A DNA stretch of 64,000 nucleotides, taken from contig NC_073351.2 in NCBI RefSeq assembly GCF_027580225.2, positions 3,579,001 through 3,643,000 of the forward strand. The letters run 5' to 3'. The notes under the pieces are model-generated. The model made no database searches. It was not told the origin of the DNA and was given only the letters and a program-made list of their open reading frames with translations. The position numbers and the translations under genes are program-made. Source of the stretch: Misgurnus anguillicaudatus (lineage: Eukaryota > Chordata > Actinopteri > Cypriniformes > Cobitidae). Below, one piece after another: positions 1-10,947 of this stretch (within the stretch, counting starts at the first letter, position 1; each line of letters starts with the position of its first letter).

Positions 1-256
1 TCTATTTAGAAAAGTATTGCAAGATAAATGTTTGCAAGTATTGGGTACTGTACAAAGGCAATGTGTCTTTTTGGACATCTGACACACTACACATTTTCAT
101 ATTACAGCAGTGGTTCAGGGCCTGGAACCAAAAGTGTGAATCTTAGTAAAAGTCTAATAAATTTGCGGTATGCAAATGGTCATGTTGGCCTGCATGCAAA
201 CATTAACAAAACCCTTTTCCTTTAGTATGGTTTAACAAAATCTTACAGTACATATT
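1..256. other. Unassigned sequence at window start
   Basis: No coding signature, inverted terminal structure or recognised repeat is visible. The short open frame at 28-225 has no recognisable domain and ordinary AT-rich composition. It serves only as the left flank of the LTR that follows, contributing the copy TATT of that element's putative target duplication at 253-256. Confidence 0.6.
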
Positions 257-1661
257 TGTCACGGAGTGACTTTTTTGAAAGGGCGGAACCGAAAGTGGTG
301 GAGATTAGTTCCGCCGGACGACGATCCCTGAACACCAGTCACTTCCGGGAACTCCGTGGCAACCCAAATCTGGGTTTTATTAGCAGCAGGTGTGCAGATG
401 AGTGTGGCAATTGTGGATTGGGCGATTCAGAGAAGAGGAGGTGTATAAATGAGGCATCCGGGGAACAGCAGAAGAGAGTTGTCTCGGGAATCGTTTCTTT
501 GGGCGGTCCTGTGTCCGCCGCTAGCGCAGGGCGGCCGCGGGGATGCGGTGAGAGTGGGACGCCGAATGCCAAACGCCCAACGTCGAACGCCCGAACGGCA
601 AAGCTGTGTGCGACGCTTAGGGCGGACAGAACGTAAACATTCTAAGAAGGAGTCGGAAGGCGGATGGAAGAATTGGGCTGACAGGAATATACAGGTTAGA
701 GAACGGAAAACTTGATGGATAAAGAGCTGTGTTGATCTGTGCTGTCTTTGTGAAAGAAGGGTCGCTTACCCCGAAGAGCTGCTAGAGGATATGGTGTCAA
801 GTGGATGTCGCTCTTCCGGCTGTGTTGTGTGAGTAGCTGAAGGAAAAGAGAGGAAAATAGCATCAACAGAGTTGTGAGTACACTGAATTATTCACACGTC
901 TATGTATCTTACTTTGAATATGGAATACCAACCATTGCTTTAAGTTGTGAAACAATGTGTAAGCGGCCCCACGGTGGGAAAGATTTGTGGGCTAGCCGAG
1001 TATCAATTTTATTGGGAGGACGTTATCTTGCTGTGGCTGTGACGTTGACTGTGGGCCATTTGCTGTGTCAGCGAGTTCGATTCTTCTCTGGACGAACCCT
1101 CGGTCCAAACGATGGCCGACCTTAATTCACTAGAATGTTTGAAGTGCAGTGGGTGAGTCTGTGTTGACGTGTGTACACCTGAAGATTGCAGTGCTGTGTC
1201 GTTTCCCTGTTGTCTGCATTTACCCTTTAGGCCGAGAAGGAAATCCTGTGGGGAAAAACGTACGCTGTGCCAGCAGGGACCACCTCTTTTTATGTACGCC
1301 TGCTTATAACTCCTGACCCATTTCCCCCACCCGGAGGTGGTGAGGCAACGATAATAAGTAAAAGTCCAGTGTGCCCTTCTGTATACTCGCCTGCACGCCC
1401 GGAGCCAAGAGTCCAGAGTACTTAAATGCCCCCCCCCCCCCCCCCCCCCGCTATGAGAATCCACGGGATGAAGGCCAAAGGACTGAGACCTTTTTTTAGT
1501 ATTTAATTTCCCCCTACATGTTGTTTTTAATATTTAATAAAACTTGTTACATTTTATTTTCCTTGTTTGTCTGGCCATTGGGGTGTTTTGGGACCTCCTC
1601 ACGTGGGAACAGAAGGAAGAGCGTGACCCGCAACAGGGGCGGCCCGCTCCCACCTGTGACA
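257..1661 (+). mobile_element. Probable solo LTR, about 1.4 kb
   Basis: The segment starts TGTCAC and ends GTGACA, the TG...CA form of a retrotransposon long terminal repeat, and is flanked by TATT on both sides (253-256 and 1662-1665). The flanks share up to seven bases if the border is placed slightly differently, so the exact duplication is ambiguous. A polyadenylation-like AATAAA lies near 1535, late in the element as expected for an R region. The GC-rich first third and a run of 21 C at 1429-1449 set it apart from its neighbours. No internal gag or pol adjoins it, so it would be a solo LTR left by recombination. The open frames inside it have no recognisable domain. Assignment to Gypsy, BEL or ERV cannot be made from the LTR alone. 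Confidence 0.55.
1429..1449. repeat. Poly-C homopolymer run
   Basis: Twenty-one consecutive C, followed by G. It lies inside the putative LTR. Its length in the assembly is likely uncertain, because such runs are sequenced poorly. Confidence 0.9.
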
Positions 1662-1665
1662 TATT

Positions 1666-2303
1666 CCTATAGACTCATATTCTACATGACATATTTGGCA
1701 CTTCAGGTCCTGATCACTTGTGCAATTCACTGTAAGTGTGCTTTGTACATGTGATCAGCAGATGGCAGTAAATCCCTGTAAATTATGAAAAAGCACCATG
1801 GAAAACATCTTGCCACAAGATAAATAAAAGCACTACATACAAAAATAAGGGAAAAAAACACTGCAAGTAACTTTTTACTTTGAAAATCTTCATAGTCATG
1901 GTTGTCTCTTGTTTCCCTATACCCTGATGTGTCATGTTCTGATTGGTTCCCTGCCTATTTATATATAAGCTCTCTTGTTTCCCATTGTCCTTGTCAAGCT
2001 TTATTTAAATGTATGTGAATCTACTGGATGTCTTGTCATAATTACACCGATACCCCACTCACTGCATTACATGCAGTATCAGAGATACTAACCTGACCAA
2101 TCAGAATAAATATTCAAATAATGAAAAATAATTTGCTTTCATCAAAAAAAAACCAAGCAAATTCAAATGTTTCAAATATTATAATCAAACACATTGATCT
2201 GCTATCCCTTAAACCACTAAGTAATGACATTGAAGCAAGCCTGCCAGATTATGATTTAAAAGCTCGAGTGGATTATTTATTACAAAATAATTTACAAACT
2301 TTA
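1666..2303. other. Unassigned; LTR-like remnant and small orphan ORF
   Basis: A 12-bp imperfect stem (CTGATCAC at about 1710 pairing with GTGATCAG at about 1749) is the only structure in the first part. Around 1905-2080 the text has a TATA-like TTTATATATAAG after a CCTGATTGG-like stretch and repeated CCTG/GTTTCCC words. These resemble the U3 region of fish LTRs, but no border was found. A 62-codon frame at 2121-2309 ends in the SINE and has no recognisable domain. Confidence 0.35.
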
Positions 2304-2439
2304 ATGTAGCTCAGTGGTAGGACATTGCCTTAATAGCGCAAAAGGCTGTGGGTTTGATCCCGCATACTGATAAATGTATACTTTTTAATGCACTGTAAGT
2401 TGTTTTGAATAAAACGGCCTGTCAAACTGCATAAATGTA
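2304..2439 (+). mobile_element. tRNA-derived SINE
   Basis: The head resembles a tRNA: an A-box-like TAGCTCAGTGG at 2307-2317 and a B-box-like GGTTTGATCC at 2351-2360, spaced as in an RNA polymerase III promoter. It is followed by a tail containing TGCACTGTAAGT, then a decayed form of the AAGCGTCTGCCAAATG-type ending seen in many fish SINEs, which are thought to borrow a LINE 3' end for mobilisation. It has no terminal CCA and no acceptor stem pairing I could verify, so it is not a functional tRNA gene. Substitutions in the body suggest an old copy. Confidence 0.7.
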
Positions 2440-2493
2440 CAGATTAGCAAAGTGTTTTTAAAGCAATGACGTAGCATGGAGGTGTTTGAAATA

Positions 2494-4482
2494 TAATAAT
2501 AATAATAATAATAATAACTTTATTTTTATATAGCGCCTTTAAAGCAGCTTCTCAAGGCGCTTTACATAACAGAAAATAAGAAAACAACGCACACAAAATG
2601 AGACAAGTAATGCATACATACATGTAAAATAACACAAGTAAATGCATACGTACATGTAAAAATGAGACAAGTAATGCATACATACATGTAAAAACACACC
2701 ACAAATAAAAGTGTCATAAAAAGGCTATCCTAAAAAAGTGAGTCTTTAAAAGAGATTTAAAACTACTAAAGTTCTGTGCGTCTCTGATGTGAGGAGGGAG
2801 TGCATTCCAGAGTCTAGGTGCGTACGACGAAAAAGCCCTATCCCCTACTGAGCGCAGCCGTGACTGTGGGACTACTAATAGTCGTGCCTGTGAGGAGCGC
2901 AAGTGACGCGTGGGTGTGTAAAAAGTTAAAAGTGCTGACAGATACTGGGGGGCAAGACCATGCAGTGCCTTGTATGCAAGCATGAGGACTTTAAAATCAA
3001 CTCGGAACCTGACCGGAAGCCAGTGCAGGGACTTGAGAATTGGTGTAATGTGCTCATTTTGCCTGACTCCAGTCAGGATCCTAGCAGCTGAATTTTGCAC
3101 ATATTGTAGTTTATTCAGTGTGGTTTTAGGAACTCCAATCAGAAGTGCATTGCAATAGTCAATGCGAGAGAACACAAAAGTGTTAATAAGCCTTTCAGTC
3201 ACAGAGCGGGACAGCATAGGACGAAGTCTAGCAATATTTCTGAGATGAAAAAATGAGTTCTTAACGGTGTAACGAACGTGGGGGTCAAAAGACAAACCAG
3301 AATCAAAGATTACTCCTAGGTTTTTTAATTTGGTTTGTGCTTCCAGGACAGAGCCATCTATGTTTAGCGATAGTGAGCCAGCTTTGCGAAGCTGGTGAGG
3401 GGTGCCAAGAAGCAAGACCTCCGTCTTATCACTATTGAGGCACAAAAAGTTTTGAGACATCCATGATTTTATCTCAGCAATACAGTGAGTCAAACGAGAA
3501 AGGTCCAGATTATGATTAGTCTTAGAGTGAATATAAATCTGAGTGTCATCCGCATAAAAGTGATAATTTAGCCCAAGTGATCTTAAAAGCAATCCAAGAG
3601 GAAATATGTAAATGCTAAAAAGTAAGGGGCCTAAGATGGAACCTTGAGGAACACCCGTACAGACATAACCAGTGACGGACCGGAATCCACTCATAGATAC
3701 AAACTGTTGACGATCAGAAAGATATGATCTAAACCAAGTTAAAACAGTCCCAGAAACACCAAAGACAGTTTTCAAACGCTCGAGTAGCAGCTTGTGGTTA
3801 ACCGTGTCGAAAGCGGCACTAAGATCTAGGAGGATCAAGATGGAGAGAGATCCGGAATCTGAGGCTAATAACAGGTCATTGGTGACCTTGACCAAGGCTG
3901 TCTCAGTGCTATGAAATTTTCTAAAACCAGACTGAAGAGGTTCGAAAAGATTGTTAACTGTGAGGTGACTATGTAGCTGCAAAGCCACCAAACGTTCCAG
4001 AATTTTGGCGAGAAACGGTAAGTTTGAGATGGGGCGATAATTGTTAAAGTTGTCCAAGTCACCGTTATGTTTTTTTAGAACAGGTGTTACAGCAGCAGTT
4101 TTCAATGCTGCTGGCACAACACCAGTATGCAGGGAATCATTTACAATATCGAGAACTGCAGGACACAATGAATTAAAACAGGATTTAAACAGGCTTGTGG
4201 GGAGGGGATCAAGTACGCAAGTGGTAACTTTCATACGTGACACCTCCCTAGTGAGCAGCTCATTGTCAATTTGTGAAAAGGTAGAGAAGGGTATACCAGA
4301 AAAACTAGGTGAACAAAATTTGGATGATGATACAGGTGCAGCATGAATAAGTTTGTAGACATTGTCAATTTTAGAGCTGAAAAAATTAAGAAAATCATTA
4401 CACAACTGATTTGAAACAGGTAGAGAAGAGCCAACGAAATATGTGTGCTCGAGTTTATGCAGCGCTTTGCAGACTGACCGGC
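2494..4482 (-). mobile_element. 5'-truncated L2-type LINE, minus strand
   Basis: The element runs leftwards. Its 3' end is the (AAT)n microsatellite at 2494-2517 next to the conserved tail TATATAGCGCCTTT...GGCGCTTTACA, a 3' signature of fish L2-type LINEs. Upstream lies a long reverse-transcriptase ORF. The endonuclease domain is missing, so the copy is 5'-truncated, as is usual for LINEs made by target-primed reverse transcription. The upstream border coincides with the start of the neighbouring LTR at 4483. No target-site duplication was identified. Confidence 0.8.
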
Positions 4483-4561
4483 TGTGACGCGTCAGACAAG
4501 GTTGGATCCATTTGCAAATCTTTATTAGTATCACACAGCAGTTTAGACAAAGGCAATGCAA
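2714..4561 (-). pseudogene. LINE ORF2 fragment: reverse transcriptase, 615 codons
   Basis: This open frame encodes the reverse transcriptase of an L2/CR1-group non-LTR retrotransposon, which copies its RNA at a nicked chromosomal site. Visible blocks in order: an inter-domain linker ending NDFLNFFSSKI; YRPISNLPFLAKILE (finger/palm block); FHSTETALVKV; motif [14 protein letters not shown] near residue 250; the GVPQGSILGPLLF block; the catalytic FYADDT near residue 336 (about 3543-3560); the SDKTEVLLLG thumb region; and a C-terminal segment with SRIDYCNALL. The frame is open throughout, so this copy is relatively young. The first ~25 codons read out of the adjacent LTR and are not part of the LINE protein. 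The N-terminal endonuclease is absent, so the element cannot be autonomous. Confidence 0.85.
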
Positions 4562-5034
4562 TGAAGCGGTAAAACTGGAATGTAAACACAGATACGGCTT
4601 GGGGCAGGCAGATAGTAATCGTAATCGTTAACACAGTCCAGAATCGGGGCAGGCGGAAAGCAATCGTAAATGTAAACACAGTCCAATATCGGGGCAGGCA
4701 GAGATCATTCGTAAACGGGTAAACAGTCCAAGGTCGAGGCTGGCAGCTAAACATCAATAATCCGAAAGGCAGTCCAAACGTAATCACCAGGGAAACAAAC
4801 ACAGGGAAAACAGGGAAATAACGCTCAGTAGTGCTGCACGGGGCAAAACAAGACTTCGCAAAGAGCGTTTGTGTGTGTCCCAGGTATATAGGCAGGATAA
4901 TGAGTGACAGGTGGAGTGTAATCAGCGGAGCGTGGGGCATAGTGGGAAATGTAGTTCCAGTTAGAAGTCAGGTGAATGTGATGTTTGAACACCGGGGACG
5001 TTAGCGCTGACATCCGTAACACCGACGTGTGACA
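4483..5034 (-). mobile_element. Probable solo LTR, minus strand, about 550 bp
   Basis: Read on the minus strand, the segment begins TGTCACACGTC and ends GACGCGTCACA, a TG...CA element with short inverted ends. In that orientation there is a TATATA box near 4884-4893 and AATAAAG near 4522, about 40 bases before the 3' end, which fits a U3-R-U5 layout. The downstream (R/U5) half carries an exact-period tandem repeat. The flanks GACCGGC and AAAAACT do not match, so no target duplication is visible. The abutting LINE suggests one of the two inserted at the border of the other or that a rearrangement removed a flank. Confidence 0.55.
4601..4780. repeat. 45-bp tandem repeat, about four copies
   Basis: The anchor GGGGCAGGC recurs at 4601, 4646 and 4691, with a diverged GAGGCTGGC at 4736, an exact 45-base spacing each time. 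Each unit ends in a shared ACAGTCCA word. The repeat lies wholly inside the LTR, in its transcribed half on the minus strand. Confidence 0.8.
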
Positions 5035-5132
5035 AAAAACTGCGAGTGTGTAAAGCTTTCAAATCACTCTCACGATAGTTTGATGTCATATGACTATCTG
5101 TCTGTGCAGTGCTGAATGAATTTAAACACTTA

Positions 5133-5380
5133 GGGGTGGTTTCCCGGACAGAGATTAGCTTAAGCCAGAACTAGGCCTTAGTTTAATTAAATAATAAATG
5201 AAATATAACTAGTTTTAACAAACATGCCTTACTAAAAACATTACTTGTGTGCATTTTGAGGCAAAACAAAGGGCACTGATGTATTTTAAGATATGTCAGT
5301 GCAAGTTGTTTTCAGTTTAGACAGCTCTCACACTTATTTTAGTCTAGGACTAGTCTAATCCCTGTCCGGGAAACCTCTCC
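5133..5380. mobile_element. PIF/Harbinger-type MITE with TTA duplication
   Basis: The terminal inverted repeats read GGTTTCCCGGACAGAGATTA at the left and the complement of GGTTTCCCGGACAGGGATTA at the right, with GGGG/GGAG outer bases. The element is flanked by TTA at 5130-5132 and 5381-5383. A three-base TWA duplication is the hallmark of PIF/Harbinger transposases. At 248 bp with no ORF it is non-autonomous. A second, half-copy of the family lies at 48557. Confidence 0.75.
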
Positions 5381-5383
5381 TTA

Positions 5384-6068
5384 ATGTTGTCTTACAACAT
5401 GACAATGTGTAGCTGCGGTTCTGGACTAATGCATATTATGAAGCAGCAGCAGAGTGCCATGTTCACTCCTACAACAACAATAACACAACAACTTTGCTTC
5501 TGCAACACATCTGACTCGCTTGTTTTACTTAAGTTTTCGCTTAAGCACTCTTTTATCCTGGTGTTTCCAGTGCAGTCTTTTACAATGCACTGGCTTTCAA
5601 TGCTGAGAATGGCAAGTTTGGAAAGTCTATTCTGGTTTGTTGTGCTTCTCAGGCAGATTTCTACCTGTAAGCAGTGAAATTTTGTCCTCATAACTGAGCT
5701 CTTGGTGCAAGTTATTATAGTGCATGACAGAAGCGGGAAAAGTGCGCTGCCTGCAGTCAGCTGAAAGCCGAGCACTTATAACACTATATATATAGGCTAT
5801 CCATCAGATGATGTTTCAAAAGTTGGTATTGCTGGCAGTAAGTGCGCCATTTAGGGAGCAAACATATAGTTTATCAGAATAATTGCGACACACTGTCACT
5901 TACAGTATGCAGGAAAAACAACAGATAGCAGTGTTGGTAATCACTAATATTTTCGCATTAGTTCTCATTATGTGCTAGTTGTGATTGTCTGTGACATAAC
6001 ACATCATGTGCATAAAACACTGGAGCTTGAAAGTGAGTAACAACTGTCTAGCAGCGCATCTCTCTAAC
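5384..6068. other. Unassigned stretch
   Basis: About 680 bases with no gene or repeat I recognise. Overlapping frames on both strands (5384-5677 plus, 5392-5775 minus) lack domains and show no coding bias. Some CAG and ACAACA runs are present near 5443-5490. Confidence 0.5.
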
Positions 6069-6940
6069 AGCAGCTGGTATTCTCAAATATGACAATCACA
6101 CATTTCAACACCTCCCTGCTCACCGGCCCATTTCCATCCACATTTAAACAAGCCCTGGTCACGCCACTGCTTAAAAAAGCCACACTCAACCCCTCTCTCA
6201 CAGACAGTTATAGACCTGTCTCACTCCTTCCATTTATTGCCAAAACACTTGAAAGAGTGGTTAATCAGGTATCTTCCTTTTTATCATTGAATAACGTACT
6301 TGATGACAAACAGTCAGGCTTTAAATGCAACCACTCCACCGAAACAGCACTGCTGTCCGTCACGGAAGCATTACCGCTAGCTAAGGCGGAATACAAATTC
6401 TCAGTTCTGATTCTACTAGACCTGTCGGCAGCCTTTGACACAGTCAACCATCAGATCCTACTAGCCACCCTATAATCGCTAGGGATCACAGGTACTCCTC
6501 TTCAATGGTTTAAATCTTATCTCTCCCATAGATCCTTTAGGGGTCACTGGGGTCCCTCAGGGATCAGTGCTTGGTCCACTCCTTTTTTCCATCTACACAA
6601 CATCCTTAGGACCTATCATACAGGCACATGGCTTCTCCTACCACTGCTATGCTGATGACACCCAGATCTTCTTATTTCACCCTGATGATCTCACCATAGC
6701 AGCACGCATTACAGCCGGCTTAGCAGACATCTTGGCTTGGATGAAAAAAAACACTACCTTCAGTTGAACCTAGTGAAGATGGAACTGCATGTATTTCTGG
6801 CACAACCCAAGATAAAGCATGCTCCATCTATTCAACTGGCCAACACAACCATCACTCCTTCCAAAACTGCCAGAAACCTTGACGTAATCTTTGATGACCA
6901 ACTGTCCTTCACTGATTACATTGCAAAGACAGCGCAATGA
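6069..6940 (+). pseudogene. Decayed L2-type LINE reverse transcriptase, plus strand
   Basis: Three frames together spell the order of a non-LTR reverse transcriptase. At 6089-6475: [38 protein letters not shown] and motif [15 protein letters not shown], then a stop. At 6567-6767: LGPLLFSIY and the catalytic CYADDTQ, at about 6645-6664. At 6737-6940: ARNLDVIFDDQLSFTDYI. A stop, at least two frameshifts and loss of both ends mark it as dead. It comes from a different subfamily from the minus-strand LINE at 2494-4482, as block spacing and sequence differ. Confidence 0.8.
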
Positions 6941-7556
6941 TGTAATAGCTGTAATTCACATCTTTAAAAATCATACAATTGCGATGACCAGATCCAAATT
7001 CAGCCCTTTATCCAACGATCTTGATCCCAGTTCTCAGCAGTGACTGTAAACGTCAAATCTCCAAAAGTAATATGCAGATTCCTAGCTTCTCTCACATCAA
7101 CGTGATCTTATGAGAATACGTGAGTTTTTTATGTAGAGTGTGGTTGTATCACACATACATTTACTTTTTCATACACAATAAAACATATAATATCAATGTA
7201 TTGACAGGTGTAATACGTTAATTAATTACATATTAACAGCTTTACAGACGTACAGATTTGTACATTAGAAAATATGTTAATTTTATTCCCTTTAATCCAC
7301 AACTTGAAAAGTCATACGATTCCATGGAACAGATGCAAATTCAGCCCTTTATCCAGCGATCTTGAACCCAGTTCTCAGAAGCTTTACGACACATTGTTTT
7401 ACGGCAGTTATATGAAATGCTCATTGGCTCTTGCGTGCTATGTCACAGATTTGCGAAATTGCATCTTTCAGTCGATGTACCCTTGAAATTTGAAATGCGC
7501 GCCTTTACAAAGAAGCCAAATTTAGGTTTTCGTGAATTAATAACTTACATTTTTAT
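6941..7556. repeat. AT-rich spacer with a duplicated ~75-bp segment
   Basis: The segment at about 6967-7041 recurs in direct orientation at about 7310-7384, sharing the words TCAGCCCTTTATCCA and CAGTTCTCAG with about 85% identity by eye. The 340 bases between and around the copies show no coding signature. I could not decide whether this is a local duplication or two ends of one unit. Confidence 0.5.
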
Positions 7557-7910
7557 TTTAAAAGTTGCCCGTCAGCATTTTTTTGTGATTTTCACTAAAG
7601 TTGCACAAAATGCCTTCCAGGACATTTTTCTTCTAAATATATAAACATACAAATATATCAAATAAAAGAACAGACCCCTCTGTTTTCAAACAAACAATAA
7701 ACAAACAAACAAAACAGGAAACAACCGTTTCATCCTATCTGTATTTTTTTTTCTCTGCTTAAAAACTCTTAAATATGGGTATTTTGTCTTCAAAAATTAT
7801 TTATTTTTAGCAAAAAGATAAAATAATTGCATTTTTGTGAAGGAATATGTAAAGAGATCAGATTCAGAATGATTATCAAAACATACACTCACTGTAAAAT
7901 TAATATATAA
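7557..7910 (+). repeat. Copy of a TTAA-type dispersed repeat (5' truncated)
   Basis: The text shares AGTTGCCCGTCAGCATTT, the word ATATATAAACATACAAAT and the run of AAAC with segments at 41313-41480 and 42422-42900. In those two copies the family begins TTAACTCATTC(A/C)CCGCCAGCC, so its border coincides with TTAA, the target of piggyBac and Kolobok transposases. This copy lacks that first part. No ORF is present. Confidence 0.6.
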
Positions 7911-8014
7911 TTTTTGCTTTTTTTATAAATTGGGTAAGTGGATAATCGCGGTATAACAGATTACCATAAAAACTCATGAGGAACACGTTTTTCATGCATA
8001 TGTTTTCACTGAAT

Positions 8015-8081
8015 TGACGAGATAATGTGTTAACATGACAGAAGCTTGATGCTGCTGTCATGTTAACACATTATCTCGTCA
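8015..8081. repeat. Perfect 27-bp inverted repeat with 13-nt loop
   Basis: Arm 8015-8041 is exactly the reverse complement of arm 8055-8081, and the spacer is 8042-8054. After one mismatch the pairing continues for four more bases outward, for 31 of 32 pairs. A transcript would form a stable hairpin and the DNA could extrude a cruciform. It may be a collapsed pair of element ends. The 8220-8490 stretch that follows (CACTGCGTAGAATGGTGC, then ATTTTGCGTAAAATTAAG) also looks like dispersed-repeat text, possibly the distal part of the 7557 family. Confidence 0.85.
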
Positions 8082-8490
8082 TTTCAAAGCAACAACAAGC
8101 AACAGGCGGTCTGTTTCCGTCTCCCGAGTGCCTCTCGTGTAAATTATTTGATCTTGATGGCTTACGAAAACCACCACAGGTTTAAAAGTATAATATTGTT
8201 TTTGTTGATCACAAAGTAGATGAGGAAAACTAGGATTGTGTGTATTCAAAGCACCGCCATTGTTTGTTTACACTGCGTAGAATGGTGCGGTGTGATTTGT
8301 GGAGTGGATTTATTACATTCTGCAGAGAAGGAGGAGTGGCGTTTATTGCGTTTTGGGAAAAAGGGAAAAAAGATGACACAATAACACGGCAGATATTGGA
8401 TTTTGCGTAAAATTAAGAATTTACTTTTTAATACTGATCTGATACAATACTGATTTTGGCGGTAACTCATTTTTTTAAATGGCGTTTAGC

Positions 8491-8840
8491 ACGTTTTGGA
8501 ACCAAACTCTTCATATATTATTATTATGTATTAACAGTGAGGCCAGGCTGCTCACAAGTGGAGGCATAACAAAGTTTTTGTTGACGGATTTTGGGTAAGC
8601 TTTATCAGAAACTAAACTTGTCTACAAACTGGCCAGAGGATGGAAAAAGGATGGAAAGTCTATTTTTATGTGATGCTGTGGTTATGGTATTTTATCCTCA
8701 ACTCCCACAAAGGCTTTGGTTCATAGGAATTAAATTTAAATAAGCTTAATATTTTTTTTATAATAAGTAATCCATTTGTTCAGTGTGTGCATGCAACATC
8801 TTATGAGTGAGAAACAGAGTTTATGAGTGCTTGAACTTGT
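8491..8840. other. Unassigned stretch
   Basis: No gene, inverted ends or tandem structure noticed. AT-rich, with only short frames. Confidence 0.5.
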
Positions 8841-8841
8841 A

Positions 8842-9060
8842 CAGTGGTGGCCAAAAATATTGGCACCCTTGGTAAATATGAGCAAAGAAAGCTGTGAAAA
8901 TGAATTTCTTCTTTCAAGCTTTAATGAAAAAAGATGCATTGAAGTAAAACAATTGAAAGTGAAGGAGAATTTACATTATGAAATAAATGTTTTTCTCTAA
9001 ATACACACTGGACACAATTATTTACATCGGACAAATTGTCAACATGGCAAGTCACATGAC
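8842..9060 (+). mobile_element. Tc1/mariner-like transposon end (fragment)
   Basis: A TA dinucleotide at 8840-8841 is followed by CAGTGGTGGCCAAAAATAT and TGGCACCC, the terminal repeat style of fish Tc1-like elements, which insert at TA. The following 200 bases continue as a plausible subterminal region. There is no matching right end and no transposase ORF, so this is a truncated remnant. Confidence 0.6.
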
Positions 9061-9650
9061 AACAAAACTTTGTGATGTAGACAGTTAAAAATGCATGCAA
9101 TTCTGCTTCCTACTCACTTCCTGTTTGGTTACCATTTTATGGGAAAGCTCTCGAAAGCTAATTGTGAAGTATTGCCAGTTTACCTGCCTTACCAATCATT
9201 GTTCATAATTACTGCCTGCTTTTCCTGTGTATGATTCTGCCTAGTTTCACGGATCTTGTTTACCCGAAATACCCTGTTTGGTTTGTTTGCCTGATCAGAC
9301 TGATGTTTTGGTTTGGACGCATTGCCTGTTTACTTGTTACGGCCTTTTGGATTAGCCCATATTGATGGATTGGACTGCTATTTGGTTTGAACTCTTTGCC
9401 TGGCTTCTCATACCTGTTTGTTGCTAATTTCTTTAATTAACTATCGCACATGGATTTCAATCAGCCTCTGGATCTTCGTTACAAATATACATACATGGGT
9501 GATATGAATGATAAGTAAGTGGATTCTAGAATATATACTGCAAAGAACATTCTGCAGTGTTCCTACAGTAATGGAAAAAAATAAAGTTAAGTTTATGTTT
9601 TGTATTTCCCAGGAAACAACTTCAGTACTGTTAAGTTATCTGCTCACTGT
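9061..9650 (+). other. Possible LTR-derived sequence
   Basis: From about 9120 to 9480 the sequence is a succession of CCTG, GTTTG and TTTGCCTG words like the R/U5 part of the LTR at 4483-5034 read in its own orientation. No TG...CA borders, polyadenylation signal or target duplication were found, so the call is tentative. Confidence 0.3.
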
Positions 9651-10339
9651 GGGTGCTTCTCAATATGCTTTCTTGTCTCCTCACTCATACGTCCTACGAC
9701 CCGGAAACCGATCAAGCTCCGCCATCATGTAGGACACCTCAATTCTTTATTTGCACCATGAGGAGGCGAGGAACGAGGAGTAAGGAGGCTTTCTGAGGAG
9801 TCATGAGCGAGGATTACAAGTGTATCCTATGTGAAAGTGTTTTATCAACTAAACCTGACGCACGTATAAATCTCCTCCTAATTCACATCGTCACGTCATT
9901 AAACACATAAATCTTGCTATCATTCAATTATTGTAAATGTAGACTCGTTTCAAACAGTATATTTAATATTTATGTATAAACTACTGATCTATATAAATGC
10001 TTAGTGGTTAGGGATGGGACGATTACCGGTTTCACGATTAACCATGATAAAATGTCCTGACGGTTATTATTATCATTTAAAATGTAATTATCATTACAAC
10101 CGTGTTTGATTACCATGATTTTGAAAACTCGTGGTAAATCCTGTCCAGCCAGAATCAGCTTGACGCAGGCGCGTGCAGGCAACATTGTTTTTTGCACGAG
10201 AAGGCGTGGTGGAAGGCAGTAACAGGAGCACTGTGTTTTAATGTGTTGTTTATGTGTGCATTTGATGTTCTTATTTAAGGTACTGTTCATTAAAAAAGGT
10301 TCATACATCTCAGGGCTCCATGTTAATGTTCATTTAATG

Positions 10340-10920
10340 CAGGGGTGTCCAATACGACCAGTCGTTAAGTTATTAACTGTGTACGCCTCCACGAGCTTCG
10401 GAAAACCAAGCACCAAATTGGCATTATGGTCTTAGAAACAAGTTGCTTTGAGTTGTTTCTTCTCAAGTCTGTTTTTATAAATCTTATGCCTGCCCGCTGC
10501 AGCTGAGTCGTCTAACTTCCAAAATTTGGATGCACATTCTTGCCTTCATGCAGGAGTTAATCCACACACGCGGTGTATGTGCGCGCGATCGATCGACCAA
10601 CCGACCGAACGAGAGAGAGAGAGAGATCCTTCTGGTAATGTTGTTATTTTCTAGTTTATTTAATCAAAACTGCATCTCCGCTATTCCACTATAATGAGTA
10701 CTCGGCATGTACTCAAGGACTTTTTTTTAACTCCTCAAAAAGAATGGAGTAATGGTGACAGCCCTAAATTCAACGTAGAGATAGTCCTCTTACACACATT
10801 TAAAGTGTTATTAAAAAAATGTAACAGTGTTTTGTTAAAAAATGTTTTTTAGCAGGTAGTTCTTGTCGGCTTTATCATTTTAAAAGTAGATTGCCACACA
10901 AAAAAGGCTGGACACCCCTG
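10340..10920. mobile_element. hAT MITE (CAGGGGTGTCCA ends, TSD ATTTAATG)
   Basis: The element starts CAGGGGTGTCCA and ends TGGACACCCCTG, perfect 12-bp inverted termini, with ATTTAATG at 10332-10339 and again at 10921-10928. It lies inside the larger hAT. Interior features are a CGATCGATCGACC run followed by (GA)n near 10580-10625 and no ORF. Confidence 0.85.
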
Positions 10921-10947
10921 ATTTAATGTTTATGCTTAAAAAAGTGC

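Noticed and set aside
256..636. 126-codon frame and overlapping frames at 339-572 and 449-715
   Set aside because: Overlapping GC-rich frames on both strands of the LTR with no recognisable domain.
2306..2380. Functional tRNA gene
   Set aside because: A and B boxes are present but acceptor pairing is not, and the sequence continues into a SINE tail.
4455..4940. 161-codon minus-strand frame
   Set aside because: It reads through the LTR and its 45-bp tandem repeat, a multiple of three, which keeps the frame open artificially.
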